From Thermodesulfobacteriaceae bacterium (GTDB taxonomy: Bacteria; Desulfobacterota; Dissulfuribacteria; Dissulfuribacterales; UBA3076), in contig DTYO01000024.1 in NCBI GenBank assembly GCA_012961845.1, forward strand, positions 1-17,469: a stretch of DNA of 17,469 nucleotides, in the 5' to 3' direction. Every line of letters starts with the position of its first letter. Positions within the stretch are counted from its first letter, which is position 1. The translations under genes were made by a program, and so were the position numbers. Positions 7,079 through 14,862 of this stretch are shown piece after piece. The notes beneath the pieces were generated by a model, which ran no database searches, was not told where the DNA came from, and saw only the letters and a list, made by a program, of their open reading frames with translations.

Positions 7079-7564
7079 CTACGTGGCATCCGGATCCAAC
7101 TTCTGCAGTATTCTGCCCAGGGCGGCTGCCGTCTCCCCGATCACCTTCAGGCATTCCTTCCTGCGACTTGCAGGATCTTTCCTGAAGGCAATCACCTGGT
7201 CCCGGTCCTTCCAGTCCACCCTGGCTATATCAGAGCAGTCCGGCCCGCCGTAGCCCGATGTAATTTCATCAAACGCCCTGACCATACTGTAGCTGAGCCG
7301 CCAGATCATTTTATGGTCTCTTGCCCGAGGCTCTTTTTTACCCATCACCAGACCAAGAGCGGCAAGTGCTCCGGGCAGGGATCCGCATATTCCACCGGTA
7401 CTGGCCAGTCCACCGCCGAATGGTGCAAGTGCAGACACCACCTGCGGCGCTTCTATCTCAACCAGCTCGGCCCCTACTGTAAAAACAGCCTGGCTGCAGT
7501 GAAAACCTTCAACAAACAGTTTTTGTGCCTTGTCAGACATTTCCTCCGGATTCATTTTGGACAT
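7079..7564 (-). CDS. C_GCAxxG_C_C-type small redox protein
   Basis: A cytoplasmic 161-aa protein with the spacing of the C_GCAxxG_C_C family, found mainly in anaerobes and thought to be redox-active or metal-binding; no reaction is established. Four cysteines are visible: C23 in a FHCSQAV motif, C60 in a glycine-rich GGGLASTGGICG loop, C110 in PDCSDI, and C138 near the C terminus. The GCA of the family name is here GIC, so the match is by layout. The start is uncertain. AGGAGG lies only two bases before the ATG at 7564 and eleven before the in-frame ATG at 7555, so translation may begin at 7555. It stands alone, converging with the transporter operon. Confidence 0.8.
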   Translation of the reverse strand: MSKMNPEEMSDKAQKLFVEGFHCSQAVFTVGAELVEIEAPQVVSALAPFGGGLASTGGICGSLPGALAALGLVMGKKEPRARDHKMIWRLSYSMVRAFDEITSGYGGPDCSDIARVDWKDRDQVIAFRKDPASRRKECLKVIGETAAALGRILQKLDPDAT

Positions 7565-8001
7565 CGCCTCCTGTCAAACTCGTACTGTAAACTGCTCAGA
7601 GAGCGGACAGACCTGCCATACCCCCTGATGCACAGGTTCACATCATACCGCATCCGGTGCTTAGGCGGCAATCGGAACAAGGAAACTACACCTTCATCGC
7701 CCTCGCGGGCCGCCTCTATTTTCCAGCCTGCTGTCAAACATACCGCCTGACATGTTTGACCCCTGATAATTCTGTTCGCGAGGTTGCAGCAGACGCAAAG
7801 CTGAGGGTACACAATCGTATTTTGGCACTTCAAACTCCTGACAATGCAGCAGATTCGATGAAATCGCGAATTCCTTGGCCTTCAATGATTGATGCCTACC
7901 ATGCCCGGTTCCAACGAGACACTACAGGCTTTGGATGTGCTCTGTAAATAACCACACGCACCTATTTTCGGGATAATTCAAATATTTTTATATATGGCTC
8001 A
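7565..8001. other. Gap between the redox gene and rpsU
   Basis: No open frame in this stretch of more than 430 bp resembles a known protein on either strand. It holds one inverted repeat, listed separately, and an AT-rich run just before the rpsU promoter. It may carry the promoter of the minus-strand redox gene, but I could not place a good -35/-10 pair. Confidence 0.4.
7733..7760. repeat. Inverted repeat with 9-bp arms
   Basis: GTCAAACAT (7733-7741) and ATGTTTGAC (7752-7760) are perfect inverted copies around a 10-base centre. The site is about 170 bp upstream of the minus-strand redox gene, and no T run follows on either strand. The arm length and spacing would suit a dimeric regulator, but a chance repeat is possible. 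Confidence 0.4.
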
Positions 8002-8031
8002 TTGACATGTCCGGGATATTGGAGATATATT
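8002..8031 (+). promoter_or_regulatory. Sigma-70 promoter of rpsU
   Basis: A perfect -35 TTGACA (8002-8007) is followed after 18 bases by TATATT (8026-8031), a five-of-six -10. Transcription would start near 8038, giving a leader of about 30 nt before the rpsU start. It also shows that the open frame extending back to 8002 is not the true protein start. Confidence 0.7.
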
Positions 8032-8067
8032 GACTGGGTTATCCTAAGACGGGAAGGGGGGATTTTT

Positions 8068-8262
8068 TTGGCGATTGTGGTTGAGGTCCAGGACAATTTG
8101 GAGAAGGCCCTCAGAGTATTGAAAAAGAAAATGCAGCTTGACGGCCTTCAGCGCGAACTGAAAAATCGTCGCTTTTACGAAAAGCCAAGCGTCAAAAAGC
8201 GTCGGAAAATGCAAGAAGCCGAACGCAGACGCAGAAAAGCACAACGTAGACGCCGTAGATAA
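8068..8262 (+). CDS. rpsU: Ribosomal protein bS21
   Basis: A small-subunit ribosomal protein that binds near the 3' end of 16S rRNA and takes part in initiation. The 64-aa product has the S21 core DNLEKALRVLKKKM, then RELKNRRFYEKPSVKKRRK and a C terminus made almost only of Arg and Lys. I start it at TTG 8068 because AAGGGGGG ends six bases before it. GTG at 8077 is the other option and would remove three residues. The leader from its own promoter is short, and a strong terminator follows 28 bases after the stop, so it is monocistronic. Confidence 0.93.
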   Translation: MAIVVEVQDNLEKALRVLKKKMQLDGLQRELKNRRFYEKPSVKKRRKMQEAERRRRKAQRRRRR

Positions 8263-8290
8263 GCAAAATTATACTTGTTTCTAAAAATTA

Positions 8291-8330
8291 AACGGAGCCA
8301 CGGTTTTAATCCCTCTGGCTCCGTTTTTCT
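8291..8330 (+). terminator. Rho-independent terminator of rpsU (probably bidirectional)
   Basis: The 10-bp stem AACGGAGCCA (8291-8300) with TGGCTCCGTT (8316-8325) encloses a 15-base loop, and the T run at 8324-8328 follows on the plus strand. On the minus strand the stem is followed by TTTAATTTTT, so it can also stop transcripts leaving prmC, whose stop is about 125 bases away. Confidence 0.9.
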
Positions 8331-8450
8331 ATTGTTCAGGCCTGCAACCGCCATCCACGGTTCCGAAAAATGCCAAACCACATCAGGAACTGTTGCACTG
8401 TTGCGAAACTCCTCATCTCAGCACGAACGCCAGCAACAATCCGGTGGAGT

Positions 8451-9347
8451 TCAGTCAGCCTTCTTCTGAACAGCAAGCACCCTGTCGAGCCCTGAGAAAT
8501 CCCTAATAACCTCTGTACCGGCATATTTCCCTGTATCCTCCGCCATGCTGATAGCTGTCTTTCCCTGGCCACAGCCTATTTCACAGAAGAACAAGCCTCC
8601 AGCCCTTAGTATGCAGTGGACATTTTCCACCAGCAGCCTCACCGCATCCAGGCCGTCATCGCCGCTGAAAAGGGCCTTGTCAGGCTCATAATCCCTCACA
8701 TCAGGTTCCAGACTGCTTTTTTCAGAAACGCCGATGTACGGGGGATTGCTGACCACCACATCAAAGCTTGAGATCTCTTTTGCTCCGGTTCGGCGGTTCC
8801 GGCCTGTCAGACTAAAAGGGGCCAGCCAGTCTCCCTGGACGAAAGATATACTTGATTCCACTCCGTGTCTTGCAGCATTACGGCGAGCCACCTTCAAGGC
8901 AGAAGAAGATATGTCGGTAGCCACACAGTAAGCCCCTGGAATTTCACAGGTCAGAGTCACGGCCAGGATACCGCACCCTGTCCCCAGATCCAGCAGCGCA
9001 AGCCCAGCTGCCCCCAAATTTTCCGTAACCCGGACAGCTGCTTCCACAATCAGTTCAGTCTCAGGTCTGGGTATCAACGTATCCCTGGTCACATAAAACG
9101 ACCTGGACCAGAATTCACGTTCACCAGTAATATAGGCCACGGGTTCGTGTGCAGCACGCCTGGAAATCAGTTTCAGGAACCTCCATACCTCCCGGCTGTC
9201 CAGCTCGAGATCAGAATGCATGTACAGCCAGAATCTCTCCTTCCCAAGCACGTGGGCAAGGAGCAGTTCTGCTTCGAATTGAGAATCAGGAATTGATGCT
9301 CGGGACAGTAATGTCCTAGAATGGATTATGGCCTGGGCTACTGTCAA
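8451..9347 (-). CDS. prmC: PrmC, release factor glutamine methyltransferase
   Basis: PrmC (HemK) transfers a methyl group from S-adenosylmethionine to the glutamine of the GGQ motif in release factors, raising termination efficiency. The 298-aa protein has the helical N-terminal release-factor-binding domain (about 1-85), the SAM-binding motif DLGTGCG (120-126), the acidic residue D145, and the substrate-binding NPPY (201-204). Translation starts with TTG seven bases after the prfA stop; AAGAG lies just before. The gene follows its substrate's gene directly, the normal arrangement. In many related genomes murA follows; here it is absent and a terminator comes instead. Confidence 0.95.
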   Translation of the reverse strand: MTVAQAIIHSRTLLSRASIPDSQFEAELLLAHVLGKERFWLYMHSDLELDSREVWRFLKLISRRAAHEPVAYITGEREFWSRSFYVTRDTLIPRPETELIVEAAVRVTENLGAAGLALLDLGTGCGILAVTLTCEIPGAYCVATDISSSALKVARRNAARHGVESSISFVQGDWLAPFSLTGRNRRTGAKEISSFDVVVSNPPYIGVSEKSSLEPDVRDYEPDKALFSGDDGLDAVRLLVENVHCILRAGGLFFCEIGCGQGKTAISMAEDTGKYAGTEVIRDFSGLDRVLAVQKKAD

Positions 9348-9354
9348 TCTGCTC

Positions 9355-10419
9355 TTATTCCATCAGGGCCTCAGCCTGAAAATTTGTTCCCAGTGCCTGA
9401 ATAATTTCATCCAGATCTCCGTCCATGACGGATTCCAGACGATAGAGAGTAAGACCTATTCTGTGGTCAGTAATCCTTCCCTGGGGGAAATTGTAGGTTC
9501 TGATACGCTGACTGCGGTCTCCTGTCCCAACCAAGCTGCGCCGTTCCTCAGTCATTTGAGTCTGCTGTTCAGTCTGCTTCTGTTCTAGCAGCCGTGCATA
9601 GAGTACTTTCATGGCCTTTGCCCGGTTCTTATGCTGGGACCTTTCGTCCTGACAATGTACAACTATCCCGGTGGGTATATGAGTGATACGGACGGCTGAA
9701 TCGGTCTTATTGACGTGCTGTCCGCCGGCACCGGAAGCCCGGTACACATCTATTCTCAGATCACCGGGATCTATTTCCACATCCACTTCATCCGCCTCCG
9801 GGAGCACTGCAACCGTCACAGCAGATGTATGTATGCGGCCCTGAGCCTCAGTTTCAGGAACCCTCTGTACTCTGTGGGTACCGCTTTCATATTTCAGCCG
9901 GCTGTAAACCCTTTCTCCGGACACAAGGGCAACGACCTCCTTGAAACCGCCTATTCCAGTGCTGCTGGCGCTGAGCACTTCTATTTTCCAGTGTTTTCGT
10001 TCAGCATAGCGTGAATACATGCGGAACAGATCTGCAGCGAACAGCGCAGCCTCATTCCCGCCTGTACCAGCCCTTATCTCAAGCAGTACATTTTTTTCGT
10101 CATTAGGATCTTTGGGCAGGAGCAAAACCCTCAGCTCTGCCAGAAGCTGCTCACCCTTTTCTTCCAGCTCATCCATTTCAGCCCGGGCCATTTCCCTTAT
10201 TTCCGGGTCACTGTCCACCAGAAGGCCACGATTTTCCTCTATCTCCCTCTGAACGCCCTGGTATTCCCGGTAAACCTGTATAACTTTGCGCAGGTCGGCA
10301 TGATTCTTGGCGAGTTTCTGATATCGCTCTCTGTCCTTCAGGATATCGGGATCACTCAGGTCTGCCTCAAGGGCATCATATTTTTCCACTAATTCATGAA
10401 GTCTATCGAACAGTCCCAT
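9355..10419 (-). CDS. prfA: Peptide chain release factor 1 (RF1)
   Basis: RF1 recognises UAA and UAG in the ribosomal A site and triggers release of the finished protein. The 354 aa contain the GGQ hydrolysis motif at 232-234 within RASGAGGQHVNKTDSAV, and the codon-reading tripeptide PET (188-190) at the place of the PxT loop, which marks RF1 rather than RF2 (SPF). The N-terminal coiled domain and the glutamine-rich helix near 285-297 are as usual. The ribosome binding site is weak (AAAGA). A 241-bp gap separates it from rpmE; prmC follows after seven bases. Confidence 0.97.
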   Translation of the reverse strand: MGLFDRLHELVEKYDALEADLSDPDILKDRERYQKLAKNHADLRKVIQVYREYQGVQREIEENRGLLVDSDPEIREMARAEMDELEEKGEQLLAELRVLLLPKDPNDEKNVLLEIRAGTGGNEAALFAADLFRMYSRYAERKHWKIEVLSASSTGIGGFKEVVALVSGERVYSRLKYESGTHRVQRVPETEAQGRIHTSAVTVAVLPEADEVDVEIDPGDLRIDVYRASGAGGQHVNKTDSAVRITHIPTGIVVHCQDERSQHKNRAKAMKVLYARLLEQKQTEQQTQMTEERRSLVGTGDRSQRIRTYNFPQGRITDHRIGLTLYRLESVMDGDLDEIIQALGTNFQAEALME

Positions 10420-10660
10420 ATTTCTTTACGCATCTTTCCGCTTCCACGCCCAAGCCTGTGCATGGCAGAGGAAATACAATACTGCGACGCCGGAAAGATC
10501 CTGTACAGTGTCTGTCCGGCAATTGTGTTTGCGTCCGGACTCTGCATTATGTGAAAAAATGATCCTTACAATAAAAGAACTATTACTAGAGATGCTTGAG
10601 ATCAATTACAACGGTTGAATGTACCGTCTGATGAAATCCGCGCGCTGGCTTGATATAATT
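10420..10660. other. Gap between rpmE and prfA
   Basis: A 241-bp spacer in an otherwise tight cluster. It holds no protein-like frame. A 6-bp inverted repeat GCCGGA/TCCGGC (10489-10494, 10515-10520) encloses a short palindrome CTGTACAG, and no T run follows. No promoter reaches consensus on the minus strand. Confidence 0.35.
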
Positions 10661-10876
10661 TCAGCTCTGTTTCTTTTCCGCCTCACCATATTTCCGGTAG
10701 AACTTCTCGACTCTTCCTGCAGTATCTACCAGTTTTTGTTTACCGGTAAAGAAAGGATGACAATTGGAACAGATTTCCACGTTTATATTTTTCTTGGTTG
10801 ATTCCACTGAAAATTCATTGCCACAGGCACAATGTATCTTGGCTTCATAAGTCCTTGGATGTATACCCTTTTTCAT
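10661..10876 (-). CDS. rpmE: Ribosomal protein bL31, zinc-binding type
   Basis: A large-subunit ribosomal protein at the subunit interface. The 71-aa product begins MKKGIHPRTYEAKIHCACG and carries C16, C18, C36 and C39, a CxC...CxxC zinc site, so it is the C+ form and not the zinc-free paralogue made under zinc starvation. The FTGKQK segment and the basic C-terminal part fit bL31. GGGAGGA precedes the ATG by about eleven bases. It lies 71 bp after rho and before prfA, as in many Desulfobacterota. Confidence 0.96.
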   Translation of the reverse strand: MKKGIHPRTYEAKIHCACGNEFSVESTKKNINVEICSNCHPFFTGKQKLVDTAGRVEKFYRKYGEAEKKQS

Positions 10877-10947
10877 GGTTACAAGATCCTCCCGTAAAAT
10901 CTCAGAATAACTTGCTAAAAAACCATTATTTTCTCATTAAGTCAACA

Positions 10948-12267
10948 TCAGCTGTTCATTGATGCCAGGAACTCCTCATTGTTCTTGGTAGCCTGCATCT
11001 TGTCCAGGAGGAACTCCATGCTGTCGATAGGATTCAGCGGAGAAAGAAGTTTTCTCAGTATCCACACCCTGTTGAGCACATCAGGAGGCAGAAGAAGATC
11101 TTCTTTCCTTGTACCGGAATGATTGATATCTATGGATGGATAAATTCTCCTGTCCGCCATCTTGCGGTCCAGGTGAATCTCCATATTTCCGGTACCCTTG
11201 AATTCTTCAAATATGACCTCATCCATCCTGCTGCCGGTATCCACCAGGGCAGTGGCAAGGATTGTAAGGCTGCCGCCTTCTTCTATGTTTCTGGCAGCAC
11301 CGAAAAAGCGCTTAGGCCTGTGAAGGGCATTTGAATCCACACCGCCGGAGAGGATTTTGCCACTGGAAGGCACAACAGTATTGTACGCTCTGGCCAGACG
11401 GGTGATACTGTCAAGCAATATGACTACATCCTGCTTATGTTCCACCAGACGCTTGGCCTTCTCTATCACCATCTCAGAGACCTGCACATGCCTCTCCGCC
11501 GGTTCATCAAAAGTGGAACTGATGACTTCCGCATTGACAGACCGCTTCATGTCGGTAACCTCTTCCGGCCTTTCATCTATTAGAAGCACGATCAGGACAA
11601 CTTCCGAGTGGTTCCTTGAAAGACTGTTGGCAAGATTCTGCAACAGCACTGTCTTGCCCGTACGAGGAGGTGCAACGATAAGCCCTCTCTGACCTTTTCC
11701 GATCGGGGCCAGGAGATCGATTATACGAGCTGAATAATTGTCCGGCTCCGTTTCAAGCCTGAATTTTTCATTTGGATGGAGAGGAGTGAGGTTGTCAAAC
11801 GCTATTTTATCTCTGGAAGCCTCTGGTGGATCAGAATTGAGAGATTCCACCTTAAGAAGGGCAAAATACCGTTCTCCTTCCTTAGGGGGCCGGATCTGGC
11901 CGGACACGGTATCCCCGGTCTTGAGGGCAAACCGCCTTATCTGCGATGGGGACACGTATATATCGTCCGGTCCCGGCATATAATTGTAATCCGGACTGCG
12001 CAGAAATCCGAAACCATCTTGGAGTATTTCAAGAACACCTTCTCCATAGACCAGGCCGTTATGCTCGGTCTGGCTCTTGAGTATCTTGAAGATAATATCC
12101 TGTTTCAGGATTCCGCTGGGAACATCAATATTCAGTGACTTCGCAATAGAATACAGCTCAGTTACATTCTTGGTCTTGAGATCTTTCAAATTGATCATCT
12201 TGGTCTTTACGGATTTAGATTTATTTACAAAGGAATCTTTGGTTCGCTGGTTGTTTCTTGCAGGCAT
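10948..12267 (-). CDS. rho: Transcription termination factor Rho
   Basis: Rho is a hexameric RNA-dependent ATPase that ends transcription of untranslated RNA. Counting from 12267, it has the N-terminal SAP-like helices from about residue 24 (MINLKDLKTKNVTELYSIAK), the cold-shock-like RNA-binding site with GFGFLR (85-90), Walker A APPRTGKT (199-206), Walker B VVILLDSITR, and the Q- and R-loop regions including RMDEVIFEEFKGTGNMEI. I chose ATG 12267 (439 aa) because CAGGA is seven bases upstream. The frame stays open to 12438, but that extension has no Rho similarity. ATG 12198 (416 aa) would match E. coli Rho length but lacks a ribosome binding site. It heads the rho-rpmE-prfA-prmC cluster. Confidence 0.95.
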   Translation of the reverse strand: MPARNNQRTKDSFVNKSKSVKTKMINLKDLKTKNVTELYSIAKSLNIDVPSGILKQDIIFKILKSQTEHNGLVYGEGVLEILQDGFGFLRSPDYNYMPGPDDIYVSPSQIRRFALKTGDTVSGQIRPPKEGERYFALLKVESLNSDPPEASRDKIAFDNLTPLHPNEKFRLETEPDNYSARIIDLLAPIGKGQRGLIVAPPRTGKTVLLQNLANSLSRNHSEVVLIVLLIDERPEEVTDMKRSVNAEVISSTFDEPAERHVQVSEMVIEKAKRLVEHKQDVVILLDSITRLARAYNTVVPSSGKILSGGVDSNALHRPKRFFGAARNIEEGGSLTILATALVDTGSRMDEVIFEEFKGTGNMEIHLDRKMADRRIYPSIDINHSGTRKEDLLLPPDVLNRVWILRKLLSPLNPIDSMEFLLDKMQATKNNEEFLASMNS

Positions 12268-12704
12268 GTGTATTCCTGTGCCGACCTCCTCAAACCAATG
12301 TCTCAGGAAGTCTCCATATAGAATAAATTTGAAATTAATTAATACAAAAGCAGTAGACTGCCGGACAAACAAAAAAACTGTACGCTTTTTGTGAGGTAAA
12401 GCTGGATTACTAACGGCTGGTGCCGCACCAGGGCACATCCTGAATATGTATTAGACAGATCGTCAAATAATCATAAAAACATGAATACCCTGGCGCATCA
12501 TTTCTCACACGGCAACACTAATCACTATAAGGATACCGACAGGGAAATACTCAGTTTTCAAGAAGTTGCAGAGTGGTACTCTTGAAGAATCAGTACCTAA
12601 TATCTTGGATTATGTCAGATCAGCTTTGTGAAATCCGCACGGCCCAGGATCAGGCCGATCCGGCAGGTTCAACACCAACTCGCCTACAACCTATCAGTGA
12701 ACTA
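12268..12704 (-). promoter_or_regulatory. Long leader region of rho
   Basis: No protein-like frame lies between panE and rho. On the minus strand the transcript from the promoter at 12705-12733 would run through about 430 nt before the rho start. Small inverted repeats are present: TTCAAGA/TCTTGAA (12557-12563, 12580-12586), GGATC/GATCC near 12650, and a near-palindrome CTGGTGC-C-GCACCAG (12417-12431). None is followed by a T run. Long leaders used for autoregulation by Rho itself are known for rho genes; that this one works so is inference. Confidence 0.4.
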
Positions 12705-12733
12705 AAAATATTCATTAATCAGCGGAGTGTCAA
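12705..12733 (-). promoter_or_regulatory. Candidate sigma-70 promoter of rho
   Basis: On the minus strand TTGACA (12733-12728) is a perfect -35, followed by a 17-base spacer and TATTTT (12710-12705), a four-of-six -10. It lies 25-50 bases past the panE stop and faces rho. Confidence 0.5.
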
Positions 12734-12758
12734 TGTTTTTTGTCCGGATGGATGAATC

Positions 12759-13757
12759 TTAGACATTCGTGGAAGCACTGGCAAGATCGGGATATTTCCA
12801 CCCCAGCCTGGTGTTCAAATTCACAAGGAGGGTCAGCAACTCATTTACCGGTGCAGCCATCTGATACTTTCCGGCCATAGAACATACGGCTCCGTTTATA
12901 TATTCGATTTCAGTCGTTTTCCGCTTGATCCTGTCCTGCAGCATGGATGACCTGTTGTCTGACGTTGCTCTGCACACTTCAAACACTTTTTCCACGGCTT
13001 CATCCAGCGAAAGTCCAAGGTCAATGCCTTTTCTTCTTGAAAGATGCCACACTTCTGAAACGGCCATCTCCATCAACTTCCTGGACTCTTCATAAACCAG
13101 CAGTTCACCGTTGGAAACACCGCTTAAGGCAGAAAGTGCGTTGATACCTGAATTGATGATGAGTTTTTTCCATACATCCGGCCGAATATCACTGACCACA
13201 GACGCAGGCCACCCCACCCTTGAAAAAATCTCAGCCAGCAGAACAAGCCGCCTGGCACATGACTCTCTTCTGACCGCTGGTCCGATTCTCGTCAGGCCCT
13301 TCCCAGCATGGATGATTTTTCCTTCCTCAAGGAGCGTTGCTCCCTGAGACGTGACCCCAATCGCTATATTCTCTTTTCTGACCGCCCTCGAAAGGATGTC
13401 TTCATGCCCGATGCCGTTCTGAAGTGACAGAACAATAGTCTCCGGTTGTACCATATGTTTAAGACTATCGAGAATATCATAGGTCCTGGTAGCCTTCACA
13501 AGAACTATTATCCAGTCCTGAGGCCCTACAGACTCTGAAGAAGCACTGACCGGGGGAAATGCCGTTATGCCGTCTTTATCACGTAACACAGTTATCCCGG
13601 TTCTGCTGAGCCTTTTCGCTCTTTCAGACCTGTAGTCAACAAGAACAACAGGGAAGCCATGGATGGAAAGATTGGAGGCCAGAAGGCAGCCCAACGCCCC
13701 GGGACCAATTACGGCAAGACTCGGAATATTCTTTTTGGAAGGCCTGGCCTGATTCAT
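12759..13757 (-). CDS. panE: 2-dehydropantoate 2-reductase (ketopantoate reductase)
   Basis: PanE reduces 2-dehydropantoate to pantoate with NADPH, a step of pantothenate and coenzyme A synthesis. The 332-aa protein has the dinucleotide-binding GPGALG (18-23) after an N-terminal beta strand and LQNGIGHED (112-120), a conserved family segment. The catalytic lysine corresponds to K198 and the substrate-binding asparagine to N202 in VWKKLIINSGINALSA. EIEYINGAV in the C-terminal helical domain contains the family glutamate. GAGGATA leads into the ATG. The family includes paralogues of other specificity (ApbA/PanE-like), so the exact substrate is likely but not certain. It stands alone upstream of rho. 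Confidence 0.88.
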   Translation of the reverse strand: MNQARPSKKNIPSLAVIGPGALGCLLASNLSIHGFPVVLVDYRSERAKRLSRTGITVLRDKDGITAFPPVSASSESVGPQDWIIVLVKATRTYDILDSLKHMVQPETIVLSLQNGIGHEDILSRAVRKENIAIGVTSQGATLLEEGKIIHAGKGLTRIGPAVRRESCARRLVLLAEIFSRVGWPASVVSDIRPDVWKKLIINSGINALSALSGVSNGELLVYEESRKLMEMAVSEVWHLSRRKGIDLGLSLDEAVEKVFEVCRATSDNRSSMLQDRIKRKTTEIEYINGAVCSMAGKYQMAAPVNELLTLLVNLNTRLGWKYPDLASASTNV

Positions 13758-14163
13758 TATCCTCAGATATACGGCGCACGCAACAGGGATTTGAACTCAA
13801 CGGTCACAATACGACCTCTGAACTTAATCCCGGGTTATTCGATTCGCAGGTCTGCCAAAGATGCAGTTAAGCTTCTATCATACTGAAATTTAGGTTTATT
13901 ATCTGTCATTCGGCTTTCGAAGCAAATCATGTGGGTTCAAACCTCATACAGCCTGCTGAGCAGGATTTCTATTTCCTTGTCCTGAGACGTTTATTTTATT
14001 GTGACTTAAATATTACTATCACTTGACAGAGAAAAGCAATCTTATAAGATAAACTTCCGGTTCCGAATAGAACATAATGAACTGCATTCACAATTCTACC
14101 ATCTTTACTATAAGTTAATTCTGATCAATACGAAAATAACTGTTTGTCTCAGGAGGGCAGGAC
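13758..14163. other. Divergent gap between panE and the CBS gene
   Basis: This 406-bp stretch has no protein-like frame. The half next to panE has phrases resembling tRNA T-arms (near 13786-13797 and 13932-13948), but no tRNA fold can be built around them. The half next to the CBS gene is AT-rich and holds that gene's candidate promoter. Confidence 0.4.
14023..14050 (+). promoter_or_regulatory. Candidate sigma-70 promoter of the CBS-ACT gene
   Basis: TTGACA (14023-14028) is followed after 16 bases by TAAGAT (14045-14050); an overlapping TATAAG (14043-14048) is closer to consensus but only 14 bases away. The start would be near 14057, about 107 bases before the ATG. Confidence 0.5.
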
Positions 14164-14862
14164 ATGCTAGTTAAACAATGGATGGCGGGAGATCCAATAC
14201 TAATAGACGAAAACACATCAATCATGAAGGCGATCCAGCTCATGAAGGAACACCGCATCAGGCGTATCCCGGTAGTAAAACAAAACCGCATCGTCGGTAT
14301 CGTCAGCGACAGAGACGTCAAGGAAGCAGCGCCTTCCAAGGCCACTTCCCTGGATGTACATGAGCTCTATTACCTTCTTTCTGAGATCAAAGTCAAGGAC
14401 ATCATGACTCCCAACCCCATTACCCTCAGGGAGAATGATTCTGTTGAACGCGCTGCCGTAATAATGCTGGAAAACCGGATCTCAGGACTCCCGGTGATCA
14501 ATGATAACCAGCAGGTTGTAGGCATGATTACACAGACGGATGTATTCAAGACCATGATAAGCATGTCCGGTGTGTATCGAAGCCCCATCCAAATTGCCTG
14601 TGAACTCGAATATCATCCCGGATATCTGAATCAGCTTCTCAATATCATTCTTGCAAACCATGACGCAAGAGTCGTCAGCGTACTCAGCAGTACCGAACAT
14701 GTTTCGGCAGGTAGACGCGAAGTCTATATCAGGATAAAGAACATGCCTGAGGACAAACTCAACCTGCTGGTTGCAGACCTAGAAAAACATTTCAAGGTCC
14801 TGTATGTACACTATGATGATTTTTCCAATATCCCTCGGAAACAGCCTAAGGACCTCGATTAA
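14164..14862 (+). CDS. AcuB-like CBS-CBS-ACT domain regulatory protein
   Basis: A 232-aa cytoplasmic protein with two CBS domains (about 7-57 and 76-131), each with the RI..(I/L)PV and (V)GI/M(V/I)(S/T) pattern, followed by an ACT-like domain (about 138-215). This order is that of the AcuB family. CBS pairs bind adenine nucleotides and ACT domains bind amino acids or other small ligands, so it most likely senses energy state and regulates a partner. The partner is not shown by neighbours. GGAGGG stands before the ATG. Its 3' end overlaps the convergent penicillin-binding protein gene by 17 bp. Confidence 0.88.
   Translation: MLVKQWMAGDPILIDENTSIMKAIQLMKEHRIRRIPVVKQNRIVGIVSDRDVKEAAPSKATSLDVHELYYLLSEIKVKDIMTPNPITLRENDSVERAAVIMLENRISGLPVINDNQQVVGMITQTDVFKTMISMSGVYRSPIQIACELEYHPGYLNQLLNIILANHDARVVSVLSSTEHVSAGRREVYIRIKNMPEDKLNLLVADLEKHFKVLYVHYDDFSNIPRKQPKDLD

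Noticed and set aside
7010..7750. Long plus-strand open frame of 246 codons.
   Set aside because: It lies largely opposite the cysteine-containing redox gene (7079-7564), and its translation looks like no protein family and is rich in residues expected from antisense reading.
8002..8067. Longer N terminus for ribosomal protein S21 starting at 8002.
   Set aside because: This stretch is the promoter itself (TTGACA at 8002-8007), and a good ribosome binding site stands before TTG 8068.
10489..10520. Inverted repeat GCCGGA/TCCGGC around CTGTACAG in the rpmE-prfA gap as a terminator.
   Set aside because: The stem is short, the loop is long, and there is no T run on the minus strand, so I do not call a terminator.
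12268..12438. N-terminal extension of Rho to 12438.
   Set aside because: The extension has no Rho-like sequence, no ribosome binding site at its start, and an in-frame ATG with CAGGA upstream exists at 12267.
13780..13860. Possible degenerate tRNA on the minus strand, because of a GTTCAAATCC phrase.
   Set aside because: The bases flanking the supposed T-loop do not pair, and no acceptor, D or anticodon stems can be placed at normal distances.
13930..13960. T-arm-like GTGGG-TTCAAAC-CTCAT on the plus strand.
   Set aside because: It pairs with two wobble pairs, but no matching acceptor strand or other arms lie at tRNA distance upstream.
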